DNA from: Lysinibacillus sphaericus
GTDB taxonomy: Bacteria; Bacillota; Bacilli; Bacillales_A; Planococcaceae
Direction of reading: 5' to 3'
Assembly (NCBI RefSeq): GCF_002982115.1
Contig: NZ_CP019980.1
Location: 1,558,001-1,622,000 of the forward strand
DNA: 64,000 bases
Every line of letters starts with the position of its first letter. Position 1 is the first letter of the stretch. Under the pieces are notes generated by a model. The model was not told where the DNA came from and ran no database searches. It worked only from the letters and a program-made list of their open reading frames with translations. This document shows, one piece after another, positions 44,857 through 53,000 of the stretch. A program made the position numbers and the translations under genes.

Positions 44857-46194
44857 TTAACCGATCATTATATTTCCTTTTGGATGATGGAAAGCTTCTG
44901 GCTTTCGTCGTTTTGTAATAGCAAAAGCAATCGTTAGAGGACCAAGTCTACCAGCAAACATTGTTAAAATAATGAGTATACGACCAGCAGGCGTCAATTC
45001 AGGAGTTAGCCCCATGGAAAGTCCAACAGTACCAAAGGCAGATGTAGCCTCAAACAAATACATCATAAAACTATGTTTTTGTTCGGTAATGCTAAGAAAG
45101 ATGGTGACAAACACCACAATGACCATCCCGCACATTGCCACGGTTAATGCCTTTAAAATGGTTTCAATCACAATTCTACGACGAAATAAAACAACATCTT
45201 CCTTCCCTCTAATTTGCGCCCAAAGCGTAGCAGCTAAAACGGCAAACGTTGTTATTTTAATCCCACCAGCGGTAGAACCAGACCCCGCTCCGATAAACAT
45301 CAATAAAATAGTTAAAAACAATGTAGAGTGAGTCAAATCCCCGATAGGTAAAGTATTCGATCCAGCAGTCCTTGGTGTAACAGCCTGATAGAAAGAGCCC
45401 AAAATTTTACCCATTCCCGTTAAATCACCAATTGTTTTACTATTGCTATATTCAAATAAAAATATTAAAAGGGTAGAACCCACTGTTAAAATAACTGTGG
45501 CTGATAATACAATTTTAGAATGGACCGAAAGACGTTTTGTTTCACGATATTCGTATAACTCATTCATGACGATAAACCCTAAACCACCAATTGTAATCAG
45601 CGCACAAATGGTTAACACAACAAATGGATCAGCTACATATGCTGTTAAACCTTGAAACCCTCCCATTAAGTCAAAGCCAGCATTGTTAAAGTTCGAAATT
45701 GAGTGGAAAAAACCAAAGTAAATGGCTTTGCCAATCGGCATATCAAATGAAAATCGAATCGATAAGATAAGCCCTCCAATTAGTTCAATAAGTGCTGTAA
45801 ATAACAAAATTCTTTTCACCAATTTCACAAGACCAGCCATCGAAATATTATTAAAGGCTTCTTTTAACAATAGCCTTTCTTTTAAAGAGATTTTTTTCCC
45901 TAACAACAAAAATAATAATGTTGCAAAAGTCATAAATCCTAAGCCCCCGATTTGAATAAGAGCCAGAATAACGATTTCACCAAACATTGTAAAGGTGTCT
46001 CCTGTATCAACTACAATTAAACCTGTTACACATGTGGCGGAAGTAGCAGTAAACACGGCATTTAAAAAAGGTAGGCCATTTCCATCCTCTGTAGCAATCG
46101 GCAAAGTGAGCAAACATGCCCCAATAAAAATAATAATGGCGAAACCAAGTACAAGAATTTTTGGTGGACTTAAATAATGTATCAATTTTTTCAT
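44857..46194 (-). CDS. Ktr potassium uptake membrane subunit (KtrB/KtrD)
   Basis: A 445-residue channel protein of the TrkH/KtrB type with four M1-P-M2 repeats. Selectivity-filter segments are TATSATCVTGLIVVDTGDT, FNNAGFDLMGG, QAVTPRTAGSNTLPIGD and SAFGTVGLSMGLTPE. It drives sodium-dependent potassium uptake with the adjacent RCK subunit. It begins MKKLIHYLSPPKILVLGF. The leader upstream carries a c-di-AMP riboswitch and terminator, so expression is predicted to fall when c-di-AMP (and potassium) is high. Confidence 0.93.
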   Translation of the reverse strand: MKKLIHYLSPPKILVLGFAIIIFIGACLLTLPIATEDGNGLPFLNAVFTATSATCVTGLIVVDTGDTFTMFGEIVILALIQIGGLGFMTFATLLFLLLGKKISLKERLLLKEAFNNISMAGLVKLVKRILLFTALIELIGGLILSIRFSFDMPIGKAIYFGFFHSISNFNNAGFDLMGGFQGLTAYVADPFVVLTICALITIGGLGFIVMNELYEYRETKRLSVHSKIVLSATVILTVGSTLLIFLFEYSNSKTIGDLTGMGKILGSFYQAVTPRTAGSNTLPIGDLTHSTLFLTILLMFIGAGSGSTAGGIKITTFAVLAATLWAQIRGKEDVVLFRRRIVIETILKALTVAMCGMVIVVFVTIFLSITEQKHSFMMYLFEATSAFGTVGLSMGLTPELTPAGRILIILTMFAGRLGPLTIAFAITKRRKPEAFHHPKGNIMIG

Positions 46195-46251
46195 CGATGT
46201 CTCCTAACTGTTTACAAAACATGTGAGCCTTTCATATCCATATTTGGGCAT

Positions 46252-46320
46252 AAGAAAAAGACCCTCATGGTTAGAATGTTGGATTGGGCATCACAAAAAA
46301 ACTAATGAATGGTGGTCTTT
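46252..46320 (-). terminator. Riboswitch-controlled terminator in the ktr leader
   Basis: On the minus strand AAAGACC, CAT and TTAG pair with CTAA, ATG and GGTCTTT around a long loop, followed by TTTTTCTT. It lies directly between the aptamer and the ktrB-like gene. Confidence 0.75.
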
Positions 46321-46445
46321 ATGACCTCCTTCGCTTTAGCCGACGAAGTTAGCTGACGGGTAGGATGGCGAAAGAGAACTCATCCCTTCTACATATGCAG
46401 AATTAACCCCAAAATATTGGTTCCTCCGTACTCACAAAAAATTTG
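46310..46445 (-). promoter_or_regulatory. c-di-AMP riboswitch (ydaO/yuaA type)
   Basis: The minus-strand leader contains the conserved blocks in order: GTGAGTACGGAGGAACCA, TTTTGGGGTTAAT, AGAAGGGATGAG, TTTCGCCATCCTACCCGTCA, GCTAACTTCGTCGGC and GCGAAGGAGGTC. These are hallmarks of the ydaO/yuaA aptamer that binds c-di-AMP. In B. subtilis the same class controls ktrAB (yuaA). A terminator follows, so ligand binding is expected to switch the operon off. Confidence 0.93.
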
Positions 46446-46615
46446 AGATTTGGCTGTTATGAAATTGAATGGGATTATTTTACGCCCAACTAATATTTTT
46501 TGTAAAGCCCTTATTTAAAATAAAATTTCTTCACCTTATTGTTCACGTTAAAGCGCTATAAAATTCGGACAAAGTGGGTGTAAAAAATTCTCTGAACTAT
46601 TTCGAATACTTTCTA

Positions 46616-46644
46616 TTGACCGTTAAAAGACAATACGGTATAAT
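46616..46644 (+). promoter_or_regulatory. SigA promoter of rpsU
   Basis: TTGACC (46616-46621), 17 bp, TATAAT (46639-46644), near consensus, about 75 bases before the rpsU start. Confidence 0.85.
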
Positions 46645-46720
46645 TTTTTAGTACACAACAGTTAGTTATTAGCCTAATTCGATTGTGTATTGACGTGTGT
46701 TCGGAGGGAGGGAAAGAGAG

Positions 46721-46894
46721 ATGTCAAAAACTGTCGTTCGCAAAAACGAATCGCTTGAAGATGCTCTTCGCCGCTTCAAACGTACTGTATCAAAAAGTGG
46801 TACAATTCAAGAAGTTAGAAAGCGCGAGTTCTACGAAAAACCTAGCGTAAAACGTAAAAAGAAATCAGAAGCTGCACGTAAACGTAAGTGGTAA
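46721..46894 (+). CDS. rpsU: 30S ribosomal protein S21
   Basis: S21 is a small basic protein of the 30S platform near the anti-Shine-Dalgarno region. The 57-residue product [20 protein letters not shown] ends in a Lys/Arg-rich tail ([14 protein letters not shown]). ATG 46721 follows GGAGGGAGGGAAAGAGAG; an upstream reading from 46697 lies across that site and is rejected. Unlike B. subtilis, no yqeY follows; a yqeY-family gene lies at 26 kb. Confidence 0.97.
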   Translation: MSKTVVRKNESLEDALRRFKRTVSKSGTIQEVRKREFYEKPSVKRKKKSEAARKRKW

Positions 46895-46963
46895 TTTAAT
46901 TTCCCATTAAAAATCCCTACGTTCAAAACACGCAATTGTATGATTCACTGAGCAGACAATGAT

Positions 46964-47003
46964 ATACCTGGAATTAATTGCACTAGCGATTAATTCTGGG
47001 TAT
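46964..47003 (+). other. Hairpin downstream of rpsU
   Basis: ATACC, GGAATTAAT pairs with ATTAATTC, GGTAT around GCACTAGC with single mismatches. No T-tract; it may protect the rpsU mRNA 3' end or be a repeat element. Confidence 0.5.
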
Positions 47004-47045
47004 TTTGCATGATGCTCCATTTTGCGGTACATATTCGAAAAAAAG

Positions 47046-47083
47046 GCCGAATGAAGTCACTCAAGATTTCATTCGGTTTTTTC
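47046..47083 (+). terminator. Terminator of rpsU
   Basis: CCGAATGAA and TTTCATTCGG pair around an 11-nt loop and precede TTTTTTC. Confidence 0.88.
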
Positions 47084-47246
47084 ATATCCATTATCAACAC
47101 AACTATTAAATCCATCCAACCGAAGATAAAAAACAACCTTTCATTAAAATTTCACTGTATAATAAAAATAAACAATATTTTGTGAAACTTATTACAAAGT
47201 CTCTCGTATATACAGTAGAGAAGCATGTTAGAAGGGAGGGAAAAAG

Positions 47247-48578
47247 ATGCGACAAAAAAGGAGAATACTAAGCTATATCATCATCATTTGGATGACAGTT
47301 TTGGTAGCGTTTCCATTGACTACAGCTTTCGCGAGTAGCAAGGTTTACCACGTACCGATTCATGATGAAGTAGAACGTGGACTTCACGCATTTTTGGAAC
47401 GAGCTTTTAAAGAGGCAGAAGAAAATTATGCAGAAGCGATTGTACTGGAGATACATACGCCGGGTGGATTCGTCAATGCAGCTAGTGACATCGCCATGCT
47501 TATGGATGCCACAGAAATTCGTACAATTGCTTTTATTAACAAAGATGCGCATTCCGCTGGTGCTTTTTTAGCCTTACATGCAGATGAAATATATATGGTA
47601 CCAAATGGAACAATTGGCGCAGCGGCTGTCATCGATTCAGTGGGGAATGCAGCGGACAATAAGGCGCATAGTGCGTGGTTAGCACAAATGCAGGCAGCAG
47701 CCGAAACATCTGAACGTGACCCGAAATATGCATTAGCAATGGCTGATCCAAAGATTAATTTGCCAGAATATCGTGCTGGGGGAGATAATTTATTGACATT
47801 ATCTGCTGCAGAAGCAAAAAAGGTCCGCTATTCTGAAGGAACGGTTGCTAACTTTCAAGAGCTTTTGGCGGTAACGGGGCTAAAAGGTAGTGATATTGTA
47901 CCGATTGAGCCAACATTCGCTGAAAAAATTGCTCGTTTTATTACGAACCCGCTAATTATACCTATTTTGTTGTCCGTTGCTAGTTTAGGGCTTGTTATGG
48001 AGCTCTATTCGCCTGGATTTGGCGTTCCGGGTATAATGGGGTTGTCAGCTCTCGGATTATTTTTCTTCGGTCATATGGTGGCAGGCTTTGCAGGATATGA
48101 AACATTGTTACTTTTCATCGCAGGGCTAGCCCTCGTTATCGCAGAATTTTTTGTCCCCGGAGGCATTGTTGGTATTTTAGGTGGTGTGCTTATAATACTT
48201 AGCTTGCTGCTAGCAGGTGCGAATATAACACAAATGATTATAGCGATCGTTATTGCACTTGTAGTAGCCATAATAGGAATGGTGGTCCTGATGAAATTTT
48301 TCGGTAAAAAAATGCATGTTTTAAACAAGTTAGTGTTGATGGATGCAACAACGACGGAAGAAGGCTATGTGTCTAACGTTAATCGCACAGAGTTGTTAGG
48401 AAAAGTGGGGGTAACCATTACACCGCTTCGTCCTGCAGGTACAATTCGTTTTGTTAATGAGCGTATTGATGTAGTATCAGAAGGTGGCTACGTTGATGTA
48501 GGCAAAAATGTAGAAGTAATTAAAGTTGAAGGCTCACGCATTGTCGTGAGACAAACAGAAAAAGAGATGGAGGAATAA
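47247..48578 (+). CDS. NfeD-type membrane serine protease (YqeZ)
   Basis: A 443-residue NfeD1b-type protein. After a signal/anchor (to about residue 30) comes a ClpP-like serine protease domain with [42 protein letters not shown] (candidate nucleophile Ser in SAGA) and [10 protein letters not shown]. Four to five membrane helices follow with [19 protein letters not shown] and ELIVPGG-like [13 protein letters not shown], then an OB-fold NfeD domain. These proteins pair with the flotillin encoded next (FloA) in functional membrane microdomains. GAGGGAGGG precedes the ATG. Confidence 0.93.
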   Translation: MRQKRRILSYIIIIWMTVLVAFPLTTAFASSKVYHVPIHDEVERGLHAFLERAFKEAEENYAEAIVLEIHTPGGFVNAASDIAMLMDATEIRTIAFINKDAHSAGAFLALHADEIYMVPNGTIGAAAVIDSVGNAADNKAHSAWLAQMQAAAETSERDPKYALAMADPKINLPEYRAGGDNLLTLSAAEAKKVRYSEGTVANFQELLAVTGLKGSDIVPIEPTFAEKIARFITNPLIIPILLSVASLGLVMELYSPGFGVPGIMGLSALGLFFFGHMVAGFAGYETLLLFIAGLALVIAEFFVPGGIVGILGGVLIILSLLLAGANITQMIIAIVIALVVAIIGMVVLMKFFGKKMHVLNKLVLMDATTTEEGYVSNVNRTELLGKVGVTITPLRPAGTIRFVNERIDVVSEGGYVDVGKNVEVIKVEGSRIVVRQTEKEMEE

Positions 48579-48582
48579 TAAC

Positions 48583-49587
48583 ATGGGATTTGATTTAGCT
48601 CTAATGGGTCCAATTGTCGGGCTAGTCTTATTATTTATTGTAGTCGCTGTATTCTTTACTTTTGTACCAGTGGCGCTGTGGATTTCAGCTCTTGCAGCAG
48701 GTGTCCGCGTTAGTATTTTCACATTAATCGGAATGCGCTTACGTCGTGTCATTCCATCGCGTATCGTCAATCCGTTAATTAAAGCCCATAAAGCTGGCTT
48801 ACCAGTAACTATTAATCAGTTAGAAAGTCACTATTTAGCAGGTGGTAATGTAGATCGTGTCGTAAATGCACTAATTGCTGCTCACCGTGCGAATATTGAA
48901 CTAACATTTGAACGTTGTGCTGCGATTGATCTTGCGGGTCGTGATGTATTAGAAGCGGTACAAATGTCAGTTAACCCAAAAGTAATTGAAACACCATTTA
49001 TTGCAGGTGTTGCAATGAACGGGATTGAAGTAAAAGCGAAAGCACGTATTACTGTGCGTGCTAACATCGAACGTTTAGTCGGTGGTGCAGGGGAAGAAAC
49101 AGTTATTGCCCGTGTAGGTGAAGGGATCGTTTCTACAATCGGTAGTGCAACAAGCCATACAACAGTCCTTGAAAATCCGGATATGATTTCGCAAACCGTG
49201 TTATCTAAAGGCTTAGACTCGGGAACAGCATTTGAAATCTTATCGATTGATATTGCGGATGTTGATATCGGTAAAAATATCGGTGCGGAATTACAGATTG
49301 AACAAGCGCAGGCGGATAAAAACATCGCCCAAGCGAAAGCTGAAGAACGCCGAGCGATGGCGGTAGCAAATGAGCAAGAAATGATTGCCCGCGTTCAAGA
49401 AATGAAAGCGAAAGTAGTGGAGGCAGAAGCAGAAGTTCCGCAAGCGATGGCAGAAGCTTTACGCTCTGGTAATCTTGGTATTATGGATTACATGAATTAT
49501 CGTAACATTCAAGCGGATACAGCTATGCGTGATTCTATTTCTAAAGTAAGCCTAGATAAATCAGAACCAAATGAACCGAACGTATAA
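48583..49587 (+). CDS. floA: Flotillin-like protein FloA
   Basis: FloA (YqfA) organises lipid microdomains and affects membrane fluidity and signalling in Bacillus. The 334-residue product has an N-terminal membrane hairpin ([21 protein letters not shown]) and the SPFH-like region ([32 protein letters not shown]). A coiled-coil tail rich in EA repeats ([21 protein letters not shown]) follows. It begins four bases after nfeD, so the two are co-transcribed and probably coupled. Confidence 0.96.
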   Translation: MGFDLALMGPIVGLVLLFIVVAVFFTFVPVALWISALAAGVRVSIFTLIGMRLRRVIPSRIVNPLIKAHKAGLPVTINQLESHYLAGGNVDRVVNALIAAHRANIELTFERCAAIDLAGRDVLEAVQMSVNPKVIETPFIAGVAMNGIEVKAKARITVRANIERLVGGAGEETVIARVGEGIVSTIGSATSHTTVLENPDMISQTVLSKGLDSGTAFEILSIDIADVDIGKNIGAELQIEQAQADKNIAQAKAEERRAMAVANEQEMIARVQEMKAKVVEAEAEVPQAMAEALRSGNLGIMDYMNYRNIQADTAMRDSISKVSLDKSEPNEPNV

Positions 49588-49614
49588 CATACGGAAAGGA
49601 GCGAGTGCTAACAA

Positions 49615-50106
49615 ATGGAACAACTCATTATTATTGCAATTATTGCCATAGTCAGCTCGCTTTTCGGAAAATTAAAAAACCCAAAAGAACAAAAGCCAAT
49701 GCCCCCTTTCAATAAATCGGCTCAACCTTCCACTCATATGGAAGTAGATGAGCCGATGCAACATCAGCCAACGACTAAAAGGCAGAGCTTCGAGGATTTT
49801 GCACGAGAGTTTTTAGGGGAAATGAAAGCGGAAATGACGACAGACATGCCGGAAAAACGAGTGGAACCAAGAGAGGAAAGTGTGAAGGAACACATTCCTA
49901 GCTATGTAGCACCACCGTTAACGCCGACTGAACCTTCTAGTCGTAAAATTGAACGACCTAGCCTTGGTCGTTTAGCTGCAGGGAAAAAAGAAAGAACAGT
50001 TGCAGCATCCAATAATGGATTTCAACTACCAAATTCTCAAAAGGCAATTGTGCAAGCAGTGGTAATGGCTGAAATTTTAGGTCCACCAAAAGCAAAACGA
50101 AAATAA
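49615..50106 (+). CDS. Single-pass membrane protein, YqfB position
   Basis: A 163-residue protein with one N-terminal membrane helix (EQLIIIAIIAIVSSLFG), then a Pro/Glu/Lys-rich, probably disordered region and a short conserved end (FQLPNSQKAIVQAVVMAEILGPPKAKRK). It stands where B. subtilis has yqfB, but is much longer and I cannot establish homology. AAAGGAGCGAG precedes the ATG. Its place between floA and yqfC suggests a membrane-microdomain or sporulation accessory role, which is inference. Confidence 0.75.
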   Translation: MEQLIIIAIIAIVSSLFGKLKNPKEQKPMPPFNKSAQPSTHMEVDEPMQHQPTTKRQSFEDFAREFLGEMKAEMTTDMPEKRVEPREESVKEHIPSYVAPPLTPTEPSSRKIERPSLGRLAAGKKERTVAASNNGFQLPNSQKAIVQAVVMAEILGPPKAKRK

Positions 50107-50111
50107 CTAGC

Positions 50112-50160
50112 ATGTCCTCCTTTTTTGGCGCATATATTGCCGAAGAAGGAGGCATTTTTT
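50112..50160 (+). promoter_or_regulatory. Terminator-like hairpin overlapping the yqfC ribosome site
   Basis: Bases 50116-50129 (CCTCCTTTTTTGGC) pair with 50139-50152 (GCCGAAGAAGGAGG) over 14 bp with two G-U pairs around a 9-nt loop, followed by six T residues and then the yqfC ATG. The 3' arm contains the GGAGG ribosome site. It can therefore end upstream transcripts and also hide the yqfC start. Confidence 0.7.
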
Positions 50161-50421
50161 ATGAAAAAATTATTTCAATTAACGCCACTACTTGAATTAA
50201 CACAGTATGAAACATTAAAAATTATCGGTCCATATCGCTTTTTACATGCGGACGCTACATCGTGCTCGTTTATTTATGCAGATTATCATATTATTGTGCG
50301 TGGAAAATCCGTTGCTATAAATGCAATTAAAGAAGAAATGCTTCATCTTTCAGTAGAGGATTTGCAAGAATTACATGTGAAAATGACTAAAGATTTGGGT
50401 GTGAGCAATCATGTGGAATAA
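50161..50421 (+). CDS. yqfC: Sporulation protein YqfC
   Basis: An 86-residue protein of the YqfC/YabP-like family (MKKLFQLTPLLELTQYETLKIIGPYRFLHAD, then YHIIVRGKSVAINAIKEEML), made in the mother cell under SigE in B. subtilis. ATG 50161 follows GAAGGAGG; the longer reading from 50125 runs through the hairpin. It overlaps yqfD by 11 bp. Confidence 0.92.
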   Translation: MKKLFQLTPLLELTQYETLKIIGPYRFLHADATSCSFIYADYHIIVRGKSVAINAIKEEMLHLSVEDLQELHVKMTKDLGVSNHVE

Positions 50422-51523
50422 TCGACCGATTATCATACGTATAAAGCGTCATGAAAATGTTCATCCTTTTATTCAAGCATTGCATGCGCAACACATACCA
50501 TTAAAGCGTGTCGTCTTTCGGGAGCAAGAAGTGACATTTGAAACGCATATGGGGTACTTGTCTAAAATTCGCCGTATACGCAGTCGCTATCGGCTTAAAA
50601 TGACTGTTCATTATGCAGATGAACAACATGTTTTTCGAGCTCAACTTTGGACATTGCTTGGTTTGTTTATTATGATTTTAATCCCTTTACTATGTGCGCA
50701 AGTAGTTTGGCGCGTCGATATTGAAGCGGCTACACCAGAATTGCAACAACAAATAGAGCGAACGTTTCAAGAAACTTTTAGGCTAGAAACACCTATGACG
50801 AAAAAAGTGTTACCGTCAGATGCAGTAATTCGGCAAAGTCTGTTAGAAAAGCATCGAGATTTAGCATGGGTGCATATTGAAAAACACGGTGGTCGAGTTA
50901 TTTTAAGACCACAGGAATCGCCTAAGAAAACGGAGCTGACAACAGAAAAACTTGCCACGCATTTAGTCGCTACAAAAAGTGGTGTTATTACACACTTTAA
51001 TATTCAACATGGTGAGCGGAAAATTTCTGTAAATGATACAGCGTATGATGGGGACGTTCTAGTTAGTGGTGTCATTGAAAGTGGGGATGATCATGTTTTT
51101 GTTGGGGCAAAGGGAGAGGTATTTGCTGACTATTGGCTTGAATGCACATTTAAAATACCAACGAAGCTAACGCTCCAATCTTTGCAACAAAAGCAATGGC
51201 GTGTAGTCGTGAAAGGTATTCATAAAGAAGCGGTTGATTATGTACAAAAGAAAGACTTACCAAGTTGGTTAGATCCTTATGTTTCCATTGTGGAGGAACA
51301 GCAAACAAAAACGATGGAAATTACATTAGATGAATCTAAAATAGACACGTTGTTAATGCCACTACTTCATGAAAAGATGTTGCAATCCCTTCCTGCAAAA
51401 ACAGTTATTAAGAAAGAAAACCTTTTACAGGCGAAGTGGGGGAATGGTACAGTTGAAGGGAAAGTTCTATTTTTAGTCAATGAAAACATTGCAAGTCCAA
51501 TACAAGGGCCACAAGGAGAATGA
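50411..51523 (+). CDS. yqfD: Sporulation protein YqfD
   Basis: A 370-residue membrane-anchored protein of the YqfD family. A cytosolic N-terminal part (about 1-85) is followed by one membrane helix (LWTLLGLFIMILIPLLCAQVVW). A large extracytoplasmic domain follows, with ATKSGVITHFNIQHGER, DTAYDGDVLVSGVIESGDD and VGAKGEVFADYWLE. It is co-transcribed and overlapping with yqfC and phoH. It is needed for normal sporulation in B. subtilis; its molecular role is unknown. Confidence 0.93.
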   Translation: MWNNRPIIIRIKRHENVHPFIQALHAQHIPLKRVVFREQEVTFETHMGYLSKIRRIRSRYRLKMTVHYADEQHVFRAQLWTLLGLFIMILIPLLCAQVVWRVDIEAATPELQQQIERTFQETFRLETPMTKKVLPSDAVIRQSLLEKHRDLAWVHIEKHGGRVILRPQESPKKTELTTEKLATHLVATKSGVITHFNIQHGERKISVNDTAYDGDVLVSGVIESGDDHVFVGAKGEVFADYWLECTFKIPTKLTLQSLQQKQWRVVVKGIHKEAVDYVQKKDLPSWLDPYVSIVEEQQTKTMEITLDESKIDTLLMPLLHEKMLQSLPAKTVIKKENLLQAKWGNGTVEGKVLFLVNENIASPIQGPQGE

Positions 51524-51525
51524 TT

Positions 51526-52482
51526 ATGTCAGAACATTTAACTGTATTACAAGTGGATAATCCAAATGAAGCGGTCATGTTACTAGGTATATCTGATGCG
51601 AATATGAAATTGATTGAAGAGGCACTTCGCGTTCATATTATTACGCGCGGTGAGCAAATTCAGCTTGCAGGTGAAGAAGAGGCAAAAGAACAAGCGACAT
51701 ATCTTTTACATGCATTATTAAAAGTTATTCGCAAAGGCATTAATATCGACCAACGGGATGTAGCAACCGCAATTGAAATGACACAAAAAGGAACAATTGA
51801 ATATTTTGCAGAACTTTACGATGAAGAAATTGCACGCACGACAAAAGGGAAACCAATTCGTGCTAAGACAATTGGTCAACGAGAATACATACAAGCGATT
51901 CGTCACAAAGACGTTGTTTTCGGTATTGGTCCAGCAGGTACCGGAAAAACGTATTTAGCGGTAGTAATGGCTACACAAGCGCTTAAAAATGGGCATGTAA
52001 AGCGTATTATTTTAACTCGTCCTGCCGTAGAAGCAGGAGAGTCATTGGGCTTCCTTCCAGGCGATTTAAAGGAAAAGGTGGATCCGTATTTACGTCCACT
52101 CTACGACGCATTAAACGATATTTATGGCTCGGAACAAACTCAACGTCTAATTGAGCGAGGAACGATTGAAATCGCGCCATTAGCGTATATGCGAGGACGT
52201 ACATTAGATGATGCTTTTGTAATTTTAGATGAAGCGCAAAATACAACACATATGCAAATGAAGATGTTTTTAACACGTCTTGGCTTTGGTTCAAAAATGG
52301 TTATTACTGGCGATAAAACGCAAATTGACCTTCCTAAAAATACAGAGTCAGGATTGATTGTTGCGGAACGCACGTTAAAATATGTCAAACCAATACATTT
52401 CCAAATTTTAGAGCAAGGCGACGTTGTCCGCCATCCAGTCGTAGCAAAAATCATCCAAGCTTATGAGGAGCAACAACTTTAA
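51526..52482 (+). CDS. phoH: PhoH family protein
   Basis: A 318-residue PhoH-like ATPase: AIRHKDVVFGIGPAGTGKTYLAV (Walker A near residue 140), ILTRPAVEAGESLGFLPGDL, FVILDEAQNTTHMQMKMFLTR (Walker B) and MVITGDKTQIDLP. An N-terminal KH-like segment precedes it. Family members are linked to RNA metabolism. ATG 51526 has AAGGAG nine bases upstream; an ATG at 51520 overlapping the yqfD stop is also possible. In Bacillus the next genes are pgpH and ybeY, as here. Confidence 0.95.
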   Translation: MSEHLTVLQVDNPNEAVMLLGISDANMKLIEEALRVHIITRGEQIQLAGEEEAKEQATYLLHALLKVIRKGINIDQRDVATAIEMTQKGTIEYFAELYDEEIARTTKGKPIRAKTIGQREYIQAIRHKDVVFGIGPAGTGKTYLAVVMATQALKNGHVKRIILTRPAVEAGESLGFLPGDLKEKVDPYLRPLYDALNDIYGSEQTQRLIERGTIEIAPLAYMRGRTLDDAFVILDEAQNTTHMQMKMFLTRLGFGSKMVITGDKTQIDLPKNTESGLIVAERTLKYVKPIHFQILEQGDVVRHPVVAKIIQAYEEQQL

Positions 52483-52510
52483 AATAACCGCCTTAGGCGG
52501 TTATTTTAAA
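52481..52510 (+). terminator. Terminator of phoH
   Basis: AAAATAACCGCC and GGCGGTTATTTT pair perfectly around TTA. Confidence 0.85.
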
Positions 52511-52752
52511 GTCTGTACCGAAAGCGAAGCGACAGGTACAACGATAGAAAAGTCTGTACCGAAAGCGAAGCAACAGGTACAACGATAGAAAAGTCTGTAC
52601 CGAAAGCGAAGCGACAGGTACAACGATAGAAAAGTCTGTACTGAAAGCGAAGCGACAGGTACAACGATAGAAAAGTCTGTACTGAAAGCAAAGCGACAGG
52701 TACAACGATAGAAAAGTCTGTACCGAAAGCGAAGCGACAGGTACAACGATAA
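52508..52752 (+). repeat. Six tandem copies of a 41-bp repeat
   Basis: GTCTGTACC recurs at 52511, 52552, 52593, 52634, 52675 and 52716, an exact 41-base period. Copies differ at only a few positions (for example ACC or ACT, GCGACA or GCAACA). Each unit has GTACC and GGTAC arms around a GAAAGCGAAGCGACA core, so each can fold. Confidence 0.95.
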
Positions 52753-52754
52753 GC

Positions 52755-52870
52755 CTGAACACAGCGTAGCGGTGGAGGAGACTTAAGCAACGCCCGCGGA
52801 AAGCGAGCAATCCGTAACGGAAATCAATGGCAAAAGTTTGAGACCAAAGCGAAGTGACAAGTCAGCGAAT
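52755..52870 (+). repeat. Dispersed intergenic repeat-like sequence
   Basis: GGTGGAGGAGACTTAAGC, GCCCGCGGAAAGCGAGCAA and CCGTAACGGAAATCAATGG resemble a repeat that I recall between genes in Bacillales. A degraded copy of the 41-bp core (CCAAAGCGAAGTGACAAGTC) follows. Only one full copy is in this window, so the dispersed nature rests on memory. Confidence 0.5.
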
Positions 52871-53000
52871 TATGCATATATAAGGTTAAATGTGACGGCT
52901 ATACATATACGTATAGCTGTTTTTTTGCTTTCTTTATACATTTTTCGGGAAAAATGTTTTTTGAATTGGTATGATAGAAGATAGATAGGGGAGGTGCCAA

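Larger units (their letters stand above)
46195..46720. other. Regulatory region between ktr operon and rpsU
   Basis: This 526-bp gap is shared by divergent genes. The left part is the ktr leader with c-di-AMP riboswitch and terminator; the right part holds the rpsU promoter. No ORF is seen. Confidence 0.8.
46895..47246. other. Intergenic region between rpsU and nfeD
   Basis: Holds a strong hairpin (46964-47003) and the rpsU terminator (47046-47083). No remnant of yqeY is recognisable. The remainder leads to the nfeD ribosome site GAAGGGAGGG. Confidence 0.65.
52483..53000. other. Repeat-filled intergenic region before pgpH
   Basis: A 518-bp gap holding the phoH terminator, six 41-bp tandem repeats and a related non-tandem repeat sequence. 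At the right end are TATACATATACGTATA and the pgpH ribosome site GGGGAGG. Reverse-strand reading frames across the repeats are artefacts of the repeat. Confidence 0.75.

Noticed and set aside
52508-52752. Possible CRISPR array
   Set aside because: The units are directly adjacent with no unique spacers and no cas genes are present.
52493-52810. Three overlapping minus-strand ORFs with repeats such as YRCTCRFAFGTDF
   Set aside because: They are translations of the 41-bp tandem repeat in all three frames; 41 is not a multiple of 3 and there is no ribosome site.
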